Shown piece by piece: positions 33,765-41,877 of a stretch of 64,000 nucleotides of DNA. The DNA is from Mitsuaria sp. PDC51 (GTDB taxonomy: Bacteria > Pseudomonadota > Gammaproteobacteria > Burkholderiales > Burkholderiaceae_C). The first letter of the stretch is position 1, and each line of letters starts with the position of its first letter. The stretch lies in the NCBI RefSeq assembly GCF_900113225.1, contig NZ_FOZE01000001.1:2294001-2358000 (forward strand), written 5' to 3'. The notes below the pieces were generated by a model. The model searched no databases, had not been told where the DNA came from, and saw nothing but the letters and a program-made list of their open reading frames with translations. The position numbers were made by a program, and so were the translations under genes.

Positions 33765-34010
33765 ATGACCACCCCTCCGTCCAGCGCCGACGTGGCCGCG
33801 ATGATCCTGCGCTACGTCATCGCGCATCCCGGCGCCTGCGATTCCATCGATGGCATCTGCGATTGGTGGCTGGTGCGGCAGCAGCGCGACGACCTGCGCA
33901 GCGCCGCCGAGGCGGCGCTGGTGCTGCTGGTGGCCGATGGCCGCATCGAGGTCATCACCCAGGTCGACGGCAGCACCGTCTATCGCGCCTTGCCGCCCGC
34001 GCGGCATTGA
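33765..34010 (+). CDS. Small hypothetical protein, first ORF of the eCIS operon
   Basis: An 81-residue protein with a helical N-terminal part (ADVAAMILRYVIAHPGACDSI), a middle helix and a beta hairpin ending GRIEVITQVDGSTVYRAL, consistent with a small winged-helix-like fold. It ends 3 nt before the ATPase gene. The ATG at 33765 is only about 2 nt after the predicted sigma-54 transcription start, so translation would be leaderless. An internal ATG at 33801 would give 69 residues. No family is recognised with confidence; a regulatory or assembly role in the eCIS is possible. Confidence 0.6.
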   Translation: MTTPPSSADVAAMILRYVIAHPGACDSIDGICDWWLVRQQRDDLRSAAEAALVLLVADGRIEVITQVDGSTVYRALPPARH

Positions 34011-34013
34011 CGG

Positions 34014-36200
34014 ATGCGCACCGCCATGCCCGCCATCGCCTCGAACCGCCCGCCGGACTTCCAGATGGAAGGCCTGTGGGCCGCGCTCGGCCGGCTGGAC
34101 CGCATGCTCGAGCGCGCCGCCAACGCCGCCGATGCCGCGGCGGTCCCGGCGGCCGCGGGCGCGCAGCCCGAGCCGTATCGCGGCCTCTACGTCACGACGC
34201 AGGACGTGCAGCGGCTCGTCCGCCAGGGGCCCGGCGAACCGTGGCTGGCCGGCCACGGCCCGGGTGCCGGCGCCGTGGAGCCCGCCGCGCCGCCGCCGAT
34301 GCCCGAGAGCTCGCGTTTCCCATGGCTGCAGCAGGCCTTCGGGCTCGACACCATCGACCTGGACATCGTGCTGGTCGCGCTCGCGCCCGAGGTCGACCTG
34401 CGCTACGAGCGGCTCTATGCCTACCTGCAGGACGACGTGACGCGGCGCAGGCCCACCGTCGACCTCGTGCTCAACCTGCTGTGCGCGTCGCGCGACGCCA
34501 AGATCCTCGCGCGCGCCCGCTTCGGTCCCGAGGCGCCGCTGGTGCGGCACCGGCTGGTGCAACTGGCCGGCGATGCCGGCGCGATCGGCACGCCGCTGCT
34601 GTCGCAGGCGATCAAGCTCGAGGAGCCGGTGGTGCGGCTGCTGCTGGGCCAGCCCTGGCTGGACGCGCGGTTGCGCGGCGTGGCGCGGTTCACCGCGGCG
34701 CCCGAGGCCGGCGAGGGCGGAGCGGCCGACACGCTGGCGCTGAGCCTGTCCAAGGCGCTGGCCGACGGCAGCGGCCCGCAGTTCTACCTGGAGGGCGAAT
34801 CCAGTGCCGGCCAGGAGGCCGCGGCGGCGAAGCTCGCGGCGCGGCTGGGGCAGTCGCTGATCGTCGTCGACCTCGTGCGCGCCGCCGATCCGGCCGACCA
34901 GTTCGCGACCACGCTCGAACTGCTGCTGCGCGAGGCGCACCTGCTGTCGGCGGTCGTCCACCTGCAGGGGCATGACGCGCTGACGAACGCGGAGCGCGGC
35001 ACGCTGGCCCAGGCCCTCGCGGCGCGGACGCCGGCGACGGGGCTCGTGATCGTGATGTCGGGCGCCCGGCCCTGCGATCCGCGCTTTCGCGGCATGGCGT
35101 CGGTGCCGGTGGCCGCGGCCGGCTTCCGCGACCGCCGTGCCGCCTGGACCGCCGGCCTGCGCGGCCAGCGCATCGAGCTCGATCCCCGCGCCCTCGATGA
35201 CCTCGCCGCGCGGTATCCCCTCGACGAGGCGCAGATCGCCGCCGCCACGGCGCATGCGGCGCGCCAGTCCGCCTTGGAGCAGACCACGCCCGACCCGGCC
35301 GCGCTGGCCCGGGCCGCGCGCCAGCAGCTCTCGCGCGACCCCGGCACGCTGGCGCGCAAGCTCGCCCCGCTGCATGTCTGGAACGACCTCGTGTTGCCGC
35401 CGGACGCGATCGCCCAGCTGAAGGAGATCTGCCGCCAGGCGCGCTTTCGCCATGTCGTGTTCGGCGACTGGGGCTTCGATCGCAAGCTCTCCGTCGGCAA
35501 GGGCCTGAGCGCGCTGTTCAGCGGCCCGCCCGGCACCGGCAAGACGATGGCGGTGGAGGTCATCGCCAACGACCTCGGACTGGACCTGTTCAAGATCGAC
35601 CTGTCGCAGGTCGTCAGCAAGTACATCGGCGAAACCGAGAAGAGCATCGACCGCCTGTTCCTCGAGGCGCGCGCGGGCAACGCGATCCTGTTCTTCGACG
35701 AGTGCGACGCGCTCTTCGGCAAGCGCACCACGGTGCAGGACGCGCACGACCGCTACGCCAACATCGAAGTCGCCTACCTGCTGCAGAAGCTCGATGAACA
35801 CGAGGGCCTGAGCATCCTGGCGACCAACCTGCGGCAGAACCTGGACGTGGCCTTCACCCGCCGGCTCGGCTTCATCGTCGACTTCCCGTTCCCCGACGAG
35901 GACAGCCGGCGCCGGCTGTGGGAATCGATCTGGCCGCCCAAGGTGCCGCGCAGCCAGGACCTGGACCTGGGTTTCCTGGCCGCCAACTTCAAGGTGCCCG
36001 GCGGCGCGGTGAAGAACATCGCGGTGGCCGCGGCCTTCCTGGCGGCGGAGCAGGGCGGCGAGCTCAAGACCGAGCACCTGCTGTGGGCCGCGCGGCGCGA
36101 GATCGAGAAGTCCGGCCGGCGCGTCGCCGGCAGCGAGTTCGGCCCCTACGCGGCGCGCGTGGAGGCGTTGGCCCGGCCGGGAGATCGTCATGCTGCATGA
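34014..36200 (+). CDS. eCIS AAA+ ATPase (Cis15/Afp15-like)
   Basis: A 728-residue AAA+ protein. The N-terminal 450 residues are helical and degenerate; the C-terminal AAA module has Walker A GPPGTGKT (about residue 504), Walker B AILFFDECDALFG (about 557-569), a sensor-1 ATN and an arginine-finger region FTRRLGFIVDFPFP. This matches the membrane-protein-associated ATPase that accompanies nearly all extracellular contractile injection systems. It is needed for particle assembly or loading in the Afp/PVC systems, with the mechanism unresolved. Its 3' end overlaps the next gene by 11 bp. Confidence 0.88.
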   Translation: MRTAMPAIASNRPPDFQMEGLWAALGRLDRMLERAANAADAAAVPAAAGAQPEPYRGLYVTTQDVQRLVRQGPGEPWLAGHGPGAGAVEPAAPPPMPESSRFPWLQQAFGLDTIDLDIVLVALAPEVDLRYERLYAYLQDDVTRRRPTVDLVLNLLCASRDAKILARARFGPEAPLVRHRLVQLAGDAGAIGTPLLSQAIKLEEPVVRLLLGQPWLDARLRGVARFTAAPEAGEGGAADTLALSLSKALADGSGPQFYLEGESSAGQEAAAAKLAARLGQSLIVVDLVRAADPADQFATTLELLLREAHLLSAVVHLQGHDALTNAERGTLAQALAARTPATGLVIVMSGARPCDPRFRGMASVPVAAAGFRDRRAAWTAGLRGQRIELDPRALDDLAARYPLDEAQIAAATAHAARQSALEQTTPDPAALARAARQQLSRDPGTLARKLAPLHVWNDLVLPPDAIAQLKEICRQARFRHVVFGDWGFDRKLSVGKGLSALFSGPPGTGKTMAVEVIANDLGLDLFKIDLSQVVSKYIGETEKSIDRLFLEARAGNAILFFDECDALFGKRTTVQDAHDRYANIEVAYLLQKLDEHEGLSILATNLRQNLDVAFTRRLGFIVDFPFPDEDSRRRLWESIWPPKVPRSQDLDLGFLAANFKVPGGAVKNIAVAAAFLAAEQGGELKTEHLLWAARREIEKSGRRVAGSEFGPYAARVEALARPGDRHAA

Positions 36201-37020
36201 GGTCACCGACAGCCTGGAGGCCTTCTTCAAGCAGCCGGGGCTGGCGCCGCCGCTGCGCGACGCGGCGATCCGCTTCGACCGGCCGACCGATCCGTACGCG
36301 CTCGACCAGACCACGGTCAACCTGTTCCTGTTCGAGGTGCGCGAGCACCTGGAGCTGCGCAGCAACGAGCCGGTGACGCGCCGAGTCGGCGGCCAGTCGC
36401 TCGTGGTGCCGCCAGCGTGGCGCGCCAACTGCCTCTACCTGGTCACCGCCTGGCCGGTCGGCGGCACCGACCTGCCCAAGCAGGAGCACCAGCTGCTGGG
36501 CCAGGTGCTGCAGCTGATCGCCGGTTCGCCGGTGATCCCGCCGGCCTTCCTGACGCCGGCGCTGCAGGCGCAGGAGCCGCCGCTGCCGATGCTGATGGTG
36601 CAGCCCGACGGCGTGCGCAACCCGGCGGAGTTCTGGGCCGCGATCGGCAACCGGATCAAGGCCTCGCTGCTGCTGTCGGTGACGGTGTCGCTGGAGGTCT
36701 TCGAGACCGAGACCTATCCCAGCGTCATCACCAGCGAGATCCGCCTGGAATCGCTGCCCGACGGCGCGGCGCTGGAAGCGCCGTTCTTCCGCATCGGCGG
36801 CGTGGTGCGCGACAACGCGTCGGTGCCGGTGGCCAATGCCGGCGTCCAGCTGCTGGGGCGCGGCCGCAGCACGCTGACCGACGCCGAAGGCAAGTTCTCG
36901 CTGTCGGCCGTCGCGGCGGGCAGCTACACCCTGCGCGTGACGGCGGGCGCCGTCACGCGGGACCGTGCCATCGTCGTCCCGGCCCCCGCGGTCGCGGGCT
37001 ACGACGTGCAGTTGATCTGA
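36190..37020 (+). CDS. DUF4255 cap/tail-terminator protein (Cis16/Afp16-like) with extra beta domain
   Basis: A 276-residue protein. Residues 1-195 form the DUF4255 domain (LHEVTDSLEAFF at the start, LFLFEVREHLELR in the middle, YLVTAW and QLLGQVLQLI later), the family that caps the non-contractile end of eCIS tubes and limits length. Residues about 200-276 add a carboxypeptidase-regulatory-like beta-sandwich (IGGVVRDN ... LTDAEGKFSLSAVAAGSYTLRV). Such domains often bind surfaces or sugars. The extension would be displayed at the distal end of the particle, which is inference. Confidence 0.85.
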   Translation: MLHEVTDSLEAFFKQPGLAPPLRDAAIRFDRPTDPYALDQTTVNLFLFEVREHLELRSNEPVTRRVGGQSLVVPPAWRANCLYLVTAWPVGGTDLPKQEHQLLGQVLQLIAGSPVIPPAFLTPALQAQEPPLPMLMVQPDGVRNPAEFWAAIGNRIKASLLLSVTVSLEVFETETYPSVITSEIRLESLPDGAALEAPFFRIGGVVRDNASVPVANAGVQLLGRGRSTLTDAEGKFSLSAVAAGSYTLRVTAGAVTRDRAIVVPAPAVAGYDVQLI

Positions 37021-37036
37021 CCGAGAGAGGGCATCG

Positions 37037-38218
37037 ATGGCTAACTATTTCGCACCCGGCGTCTACGTCGAAGAAGTCCCGCCCGTCGCCCGGCCGATCG
37101 CCGGCGTGGGCACCAGCACGGCCGCCTTCATCGGCGTGGCCGACCGGCTCGATCCGGCCGATGTCGGCAAACCGAGGAAGTTCACCAACTGGGGCGAGTT
37201 CGCCACCTTCATCGTCGGCGCCGGCGCCACGCCGACGACGCCCATCCACACCACCGCCAACCGCATGCTGGCGCTGGCGGTGTTCGGCTTCTTCGCCAAC
37301 GGCGGCACCACCTGCTACGTGGTGCCGGTCGCGGCCGGCGGGCTGGCCAACCTGCAGGCGCCGCTGGAGACGCTCAAGGCCTTCGACGACATCGCCATCG
37401 TCGCCGCGCCCGGCGCGCAGGGCACCGCCGCCAAGGTCCAGCTGATGGACCACTGCTTCGAGATGCAGGACCGGGTGGCCGTGCTCGACGGCGAGCACGC
37501 GCCCGCCTCCGACAGCACGCCCGCCGACATCTACGGCGGCCCCATGCCCGGCGGCGGCCCGTCCACGCCGGACAAGTTCAGCTACGGCGCGATCTACTTC
37601 CCGTGGGTCAAGGTCTTCAATCCGCTGTTCACCGGCACCGGGCCGGAGACCGAGCTGATCGACCAGCCGCCCAGCGGCCACGTGGCCGGCATCTGGGCCC
37701 GCGTGGACGCCACGCGCGGCGTGCACAAGGCACCGGCCAACGAGGGCGTGATCGGCATCGTCGACCTGGAGCGGCCGATGGGCAAGGACAAGCAGGTCAG
37801 CCTGAACCCCCCCGGCATCAACGTGATCCGGCCCTTCGGCGGCTCGCCGATGGTCTACGGCGCGCGCACGCTCGGCGGCGACCGCAACGGGGAATACCGC
37901 TACCTCAACGTGCGGCGCTTCATGAACTTCCTGAAGGAATCGATCGACGAGGGCACGCAGTTCGTCGTCTTCGAGCCCAACTCGCCGGCGCTGTGGCAGC
38001 GGATCATCCGCTCGGTCAGCGACTTCCTCTACAACCAGTGGCGCGACGGCGCGCTGTTCGGCGCGACAGCGAAGGAAGCCTTCTTCGTCAAGTGCGACCT
38101 CGAGACCAATCCGGCCAGCGAGCGCGAGGCCGGGCGCGTCATCACCGAGATCGGCGTGGCGGTCGTCAAGCCCGCGGAGTTCGTCATCTTCCGCATCCAG
38201 CAGAACACCGGCGCCTGA
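37037..38218 (+). CDS. Contractile tail sheath protein
   Basis: A 393-residue phage-tail-sheath homologue. The N-terminus YFAPGVYVEEV and GTSTAAFIGVA are sheath hallmarks, and the C-terminal domain (from ERPMGKDKQVSLNPPGINVIR on) contains the conserved RRFMNFLKESIDEGTQFVVFEPN block and the interlocking C-terminal arm. There is only one sheath gene here, whereas Afp and PVC carry three. The sheath surrounds the tube and contracts to drive the spike. It lies 16 nt after the cap gene and 11 nt before the tube gene. Confidence 0.93.
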   Translation: MANYFAPGVYVEEVPPVARPIAGVGTSTAAFIGVADRLDPADVGKPRKFTNWGEFATFIVGAGATPTTPIHTTANRMLALAVFGFFANGGTTCYVVPVAAGGLANLQAPLETLKAFDDIAIVAAPGAQGTAAKVQLMDHCFEMQDRVAVLDGEHAPASDSTPADIYGGPMPGGGPSTPDKFSYGAIYFPWVKVFNPLFTGTGPETELIDQPPSGHVAGIWARVDATRGVHKAPANEGVIGIVDLERPMGKDKQVSLNPPGINVIRPFGGSPMVYGARTLGGDRNGEYRYLNVRRFMNFLKESIDEGTQFVVFEPNSPALWQRIIRSVSDFLYNQWRDGALFGATAKEAFFVKCDLETNPASEREAGRVITEIGVAVVKPAEFVIFRIQQNTGA

Positions 38219-38229
38219 GGAGAGCAGAC

Positions 38230-38655
38230 ATGGCCAGAAAAGATCCCTATCGCAACTTCCGCTTCCTGGTGGAGATCGACGGCATCGTGCAGGCCGGCTT
38301 CGCGGAGTGCAGCGGCTTCGGCTCCAACATCGAGGTGGTCGAGTACCGCGAGGGCGGCGAGGTCGCCACCGTGCGCAAGCTGCCCGGCAAGGTGTCCTAT
38401 CCCGACATCACGCTCAAGTGGGGCGTGACCGACTCGCGCGAGCTCTACGACTGGCACCTGGCCGCGGTCAACGGGACCATCGACCGGCGCAACGGCTCGA
38501 TCATCCTGCAGGACGACGCGGGGCAGGAGAAGGTGCGCTGGAACTTCTTCAGCGCCTGGCCCAGCAAGTACGACGGGCCGGACTTCAACGCCAAGGGCAA
38601 CGACGTGTCGCTGGACGCGCTGACGGTGAGCTGCGAACGCGTCGAGCGCGCCTGA
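38230..38655 (+). CDS. Tail tube protein (Hcp/gp19-like)
   Basis: A 141-residue tube protein of the phage T4 gp19/eCIS type: DPYRNFRFLVEIDGIVQAGFAECSGF at the N-terminus, VEYREGGE and LPGKVSYPDITLKWG in the middle. These match the inner-tube family that polymerises into hexameric rings. It follows the sheath gene directly (start at 38230). A single tube gene is present in the window, so the same protein presumably forms the whole tube. Confidence 0.92.
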   Translation: MARKDPYRNFRFLVEIDGIVQAGFAECSGFGSNIEVVEYREGGEVATVRKLPGKVSYPDITLKWGVTDSRELYDWHLAAVNGTIDRRNGSIILQDDAGQEKVRWNFFSAWPSKYDGPDFNAKGNDVSLDALTVSCERVERA

Positions 38656-38668
38656 ACCGGGGTGCACC

Positions 38669-39034
38669 ATGTTCCAGACCGAGTTCGAGTTCACGCTGCC
38701 GCTGGGGTATGTCGACGCCGACGGCGACCTGCATCGCGAGGGCGTGATGCGCCTGGCCACCGCGGCTGACGAGATCCTGCCGCTGCGCGACCCGCGGGTG
38801 CAGGGCAACGAGGCCTACCTGACCATCATCCTGCTGTCGCGCGTGCTGTCGCGGCTCGGCTCGGTGGGGCAGGTCACGCCCAAGGTGGTCGAGGGCCTCT
38901 ACGCGGCCGACCTGGCCTACCTGCAGGAGTTCTACAACCGCATCAACCGCAGCGGCCGCGCCACGATCGAGGCCGCCTGCCCGAAGTGCGCGCACGAGTT
39001 CGCGATGGAGATGAACAGCCCGGGGGGATCGTAG
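38669..39034 (+). CDS. Phage-tail assembly chaperone-like protein (short, zero-frame product)
   Basis: A 121-residue cytoplasmic protein placed directly after the tube gene, where phages encode their tail-assembly chaperones. It has a beta-rich N-terminus (FEFTLPLGYVDADG), helices with ILLSRVLSRLG and YLQEFYNRINR, and a C-terminal CPKC pair that may bind metal. The reading frame ends CCG GGG GGA TCG TAG. The stop lies right after a slippery G-run and in front of a strong hairpin, so a fraction of ribosomes is expected to shift -1 and continue into the DUF6760 frame, giving a product of about 175 residues. Confidence 0.85.
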   Translation: MFQTEFEFTLPLGYVDADGDLHREGVMRLATAADEILPLRDPRVQGNEAYLTIILLSRVLSRLGSVGQVTPKVVEGLYAADLAYLQEFYNRINRSGRATIEAACPKCAHEFAMEMNSPGGS

Positions 39035-39195
39035 GCTACCCCCTGTCCGCGCTGTACAGGGAGGTAGCCTTCGTCGCCTACCACTTCCACTGGTCGCACG
39101 AGGACGTGCTCCTGCTCGAGCACAAGGAGCGCCAGCGCTGGGTGGAGGAGATCTCCGCGATCAACGACAGAGCCAACAGCGAAGCCGTTCAGTGA
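38986..39195 (+). CDS. DUF6760-type small protein (Cis6-like), probably made by -1 frameshift
   Basis: The frame encodes VGYPLSALYREVAFVAYHFHWSHED and then EHKERQRWVEEISAIND, the small DUF6760 protein found beside tube and hub genes of eCIS. It has no ATG and no ribosome binding site; the only start-like codon is a GTG at 38986 deep inside the preceding gene. The conserved part begins at about 39028, exactly after the slippery site of the upstream frame. It is therefore most likely the C-terminal extension of the tail-assembly chaperone, like lambda G-T. Independent initiation at 38986 remains the alternative. Confidence 0.75.
   Translation: MRARVRDGDEQPGGIVGYPLSALYREVAFVAYHFHWSHEDVLLLEHKERQRWVEEISAINDRANSEAVQ
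39007..39069 (+). other. Programmed -1 ribosomal frameshift cassette
   Basis: Four elements are in register: an SD-like GGAG at 39007-39010; 11 nt later the heptamer G_GGG_GGA at 39022-39028 (with an overlapping C_CCG_GGG); the zero-frame stop TAG at 39032-39034; and, after a 5-nt spacer, a hairpin at 39034-39069. The stem pairs GGCTACC with GGTAGCC and CCCTGT with ACAGGG (13 bp, one bulged A, 9-nt loop). The arrangement matches dnaX- and lambda G/T-type frameshift signals. AGG and GTA codons inside the 3' arm are unusual for this genome and suggest selection for the stem. Confidence 0.82.
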
Positions 39196-39211
39196 CACCA
39201 CAGGAGTCGAC

Positions 39212-40000
39212 GTGAACCAATGGCAAGCATGGGCAGGGCGTCTGCGCGCGCGGCATGGCCGCGTCGACGCGTGGCGCGCGGCCGGCGAGATGGCGCTGCG
39301 ACGCGGCGCCGGCGCGGCCGGCACCGTCGTGCAAGCGCACGCGGGACCGGTCATCCACCAGCACCTGCGGCTGGCGGTCACGGCGCGTTTCCCGCTGAGC
39401 CTGCGCGCCCGGCCGGCGGCGCCGATGGTGCTGCGCCAGCCGATGCCCGTGGGTGCCCTGCAGGCGCCCGCCGAGACCCCTCGCATGACCATCGCGAGCG
39501 CCGGACCCGATGGCCGCCCGGGGCGGCCCGGACCCGCGGGACCGGACGGCGCGCCCGGACATCCGGGCGAGATGGCGAGCGTGCCGATGACGCACCGCAT
39601 GGCCGCGCCGCTCTTCGTGCCGGCCAGGGAGGCGACCGCGCGGCCGATGCTGGCGGCGTCGCCGTCCGCGCCGGTGCTGCGTGCCGGGGTCCAGCCGATC
39701 GCGCCGGTCGCGGCCGCGCATGCGGCGCAGATCGCGACGCGCCTGCGCCGCGGCGCCACGCGCGAGGAACTGCCGCCGGCCCCGTCCGCGGCGGTGCTGA
39801 CCGCGCCGGGACGCGCGGCGGCGCGCGCCGCCGAGGCCGAGGCGAAGGCCGCCGTGCAGGCCGCCGCCCGCCAGCAGCCGAGCGCGCCGCCTCAGGCACC
39901 CGCCGCGCCCGCGGTGGACGTCGACGCGCTGACCGGCCTGGTGATCCAGCAGATCGACCGCCGCCTGGTCGCCTGGCGCGAACGGATGGGGAGGGTCTGA
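39212..40000 (+). CDS. eCIS-associated linker protein with short collagen-like stretch
   Basis: A 262-residue protein starting at GTG (39212) with CAGGAG upstream. An Arg-rich helical N-terminus and a beta segment precede a collagen-like run of Gly-X-Y triplets (GRPGRPGPAGPDGAPGHPGE, residues about 101-120). Ala/Pro-rich low complexity follows, and then a conserved-looking C-terminus VDVDALTGLVIQQIDRRLVAWRERMGRV. The C-terminal helix resembles one seen in many unnamed eCIS proteins at this position, before the LysM hub gene. I do not recognise a family. It might be a baseplate accessory or inner scaffold; it is much shorter than a normal tape-measure protein. Confidence 0.65.
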   Translation: MNQWQAWAGRLRARHGRVDAWRAAGEMALRRGAGAAGTVVQAHAGPVIHQHLRLAVTARFPLSLRARPAAPMVLRQPMPVGALQAPAETPRMTIASAGPDGRPGRPGPAGPDGAPGHPGEMASVPMTHRMAAPLFVPAREATARPMLAASPSAPVLRAGVQPIAPVAAAHAAQIATRLRRGATREELPPAPSAAVLTAPGRAAARAAEAEAKAAVQAAARQQPSAPPQAPAAPAVDVDALTGLVIQQIDRRLVAWRERMGRV

Positions 40001-40003
40001 GCG

Positions 40004-40657
40004 ATGGCACTGGCCAAGGCCCGCATCACCGTCGAGCACACCGGGGCGCAGTTCGACGTCATGTTCAACCCCGAGGAGTACAGCCTCAACAAGGACAACA
40101 ACTTCGCCTCGCAGGCGATCCCGGGGCTGGGCTCGCCGATCCTGCAGTTCGTGCACGGCAACCTGCGCACGCTGGAGATGGAGCTGTTCTTCGACACCAC
40201 CGACACCCGCGCCGACGTGCGCGGCCAGACGCAGAAGGTGGTGGACCTGCTCAAGATCGATTCCGAGCTGCATGCGCCGCCGGTGCTGCGCGTGGCCTGG
40301 GGCTCGCTGCAGCTGCGCTGCGTGCTGACGCGGGCGAACCAGAAGTTCATCAAGTTCCTCGAGGACGGCCGGCCGACGCGGGCCCGCATCACCGTCAGTT
40401 TCAGCGAGTTCATCGATCCGGAGCGGGAGGCCAAGGAGGTCAACCGCCAGACGGCCGACTTCAGCAAGGGCTGGACGGTGCAGCGCGGCGACACGCTCCA
40501 GTCGATCGCGTGGCGCTTCTACGAGGACCCGGCGCTGTGGCGTCCGATCGCGATCGTCAACGGCATCGACGATCCGCGCAGCCTCGTGCCCGGGCAGGCG
40601 CTGCGCGTGCCGGCGCTGCCCTTCACCGATCCGGCCACCGGGGAGGTGAGCTCATGA
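40004..40657 (+). CDS. LysM-domain baseplate hub protein (Cis7/Afp7, gp53-like)
   Basis: A 217-residue protein. Residues 1-145 are the eCIS hub domain (ARITVEHTGAQFDVMFNPEEYSLNKDN), and residues about 155-210 are a LysM domain (WTVQRGDTLQSIAWRFYEDPALWRPIAIVNG, then LVPGQALRVP). In Afp, PVC and related particles this protein joins tube to spike at the baseplate; the LysM part is structural there rather than peptidoglycan-directed. Its stop overlaps the next start as ATGA. Confidence 0.88.
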   Translation: MALAKARITVEHTGAQFDVMFNPEEYSLNKDNNFASQAIPGLGSPILQFVHGNLRTLEMELFFDTTDTRADVRGQTQKVVDLLKIDSELHAPPVLRVAWGSLQLRCVLTRANQKFIKFLEDGRPTRARITVSFSEFIDPEREAKEVNRQTADFSKGWTVQRGDTLQSIAWRFYEDPALWRPIAIVNGIDDPRSLVPGQALRVPALPFTDPATGEVSS

Positions 40658-41850
40658 GCCGCCTCGCCCCGGAATGCACGATCCGCATCAACGGCGACAC
40701 GATCCCCGCGGCGCTGCGCGCCTCGATCGTCAGCCTGAGCCACACCGACGGCATGGAGGGCGCGGACCGCGTCGAGCTGAGCATCGCCAACACCTCGCTG
40801 CAGTGGCTGGACCATCCGCTGCTGCAGGTCAACAACGAGTTCCGGCTGTCGCTCGGGTATGCGCCGGGGCCGCTGGAGGAAGTCTTCGTCGGCGAGATCA
40901 CCGGCGTGGAGCCCTCGTTCCCGTCCAGCGGCATCCCGATGATCCGGCTCACCGCGCAGGACTACCTGCAGCGGCTCACCGTCGGCACCAAGGACCGCGC
41001 CTTCGCGATCAAGATCCCCACGGTGGGCAACTTCCCGCTGCCGGACTCGGCGGTGGCGGCGCTGGTGGCCGGCACCAACGCGCTGATCCCGGCGCTGGAC
41101 CCGGTCGGCGGCACGCTGTCGACGCTGGTGGGCCTGGCCACCTACCTGAGCTTCCCGCAGTTCGCGCAGATGGGCGTGCGGCGCCAGAGCGGCGTCAACG
41201 ACTTCCAGTTCCTGAGCGAGGTGGCCAAGGAGAACGGCTGGCAGATGTACATCGACCACACGGCCGAGCCGCATGGCCGGGTGCTCAAGTTCCAGTTCCT
41301 GATCCAGGACTACGCGCCCAGCCTGACGCTGAAGTGGGGCGCCTCGCTGACCGACTTCACGCCGCGCATCACCACCGTGGGCGAGATCGAGGGCGTGGCC
41401 GCCAAGGTCTGGGTCGACAGCATCAAGATGGACTTCACCATCGCGCTGAACTGGGACTACGACCGCGCGATGTTCAAGCTCTCGATCACGCCGGGCGGCC
41501 AGCTCGGCGAGCTGCTCGCGCCGGGCAAGGTCACCACGATCAAGCCCACCAGCTACGCCACCGCCCCGTCCAAGATCCTCACCGAGCTGCTGCCCAAGCT
41601 CAACAACCGGCTGACCGGTTCCGGCAGCACCGTCGGCGACCCCCGCATCAAGGCCAGCCGCGTCGTCAACCTCGAGGGGCTGGGCGACCAGTTCGGCGGC
41701 CTGTACCGCATCACCTCGGCCACGCACACGCTGGACGGCAGCGGCTATCGCACCAGTTTCCAGGCGCGCAAGGAAGTGTGGTTCGGCGCGGTGCCGCTGC
41801 CCAAGGGGCGCGGCGGGCTGGTGCGGCTGCAAGGGCAGTTCACCGTGTGA
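40654..41850 (+). CDS. Baseplate hub/spike protein, gp27-like half of VgrG (Cis8)
   Basis: A 398-residue protein matching the gp27-like hub module of VgrG and phage late-control protein D: ECTIRINGDTIPAALRASIVSLSHTDGM at the start, FVGEITGVEPSFPSSGIP, and GVNDFQFLSEVAKENGWQMYID. The OB-fold needle domain is not fused but encoded by the next gene, so the spike hub is split. The start at 40654 overlaps the previous stop by 4 bp. Confidence 0.88.
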   Translation: MSRLAPECTIRINGDTIPAALRASIVSLSHTDGMEGADRVELSIANTSLQWLDHPLLQVNNEFRLSLGYAPGPLEEVFVGEITGVEPSFPSSGIPMIRLTAQDYLQRLTVGTKDRAFAIKIPTVGNFPLPDSAVAALVAGTNALIPALDPVGGTLSTLVGLATYLSFPQFAQMGVRRQSGVNDFQFLSEVAKENGWQMYIDHTAEPHGRVLKFQFLIQDYAPSLTLKWGASLTDFTPRITTVGEIEGVAAKVWVDSIKMDFTIALNWDYDRAMFKLSITPGGQLGELLAPGKVTTIKPTSYATAPSKILTELLPKLNNRLTGSGSTVGDPRIKASRVVNLEGLGDQFGGLYRITSATHTLDGSGYRTSFQARKEVWFGAVPLPKGRGGLVRLQGQFTV

Positions 41851-41877
41851 GCGGCGACAGGAGCAGGAACACCCACC

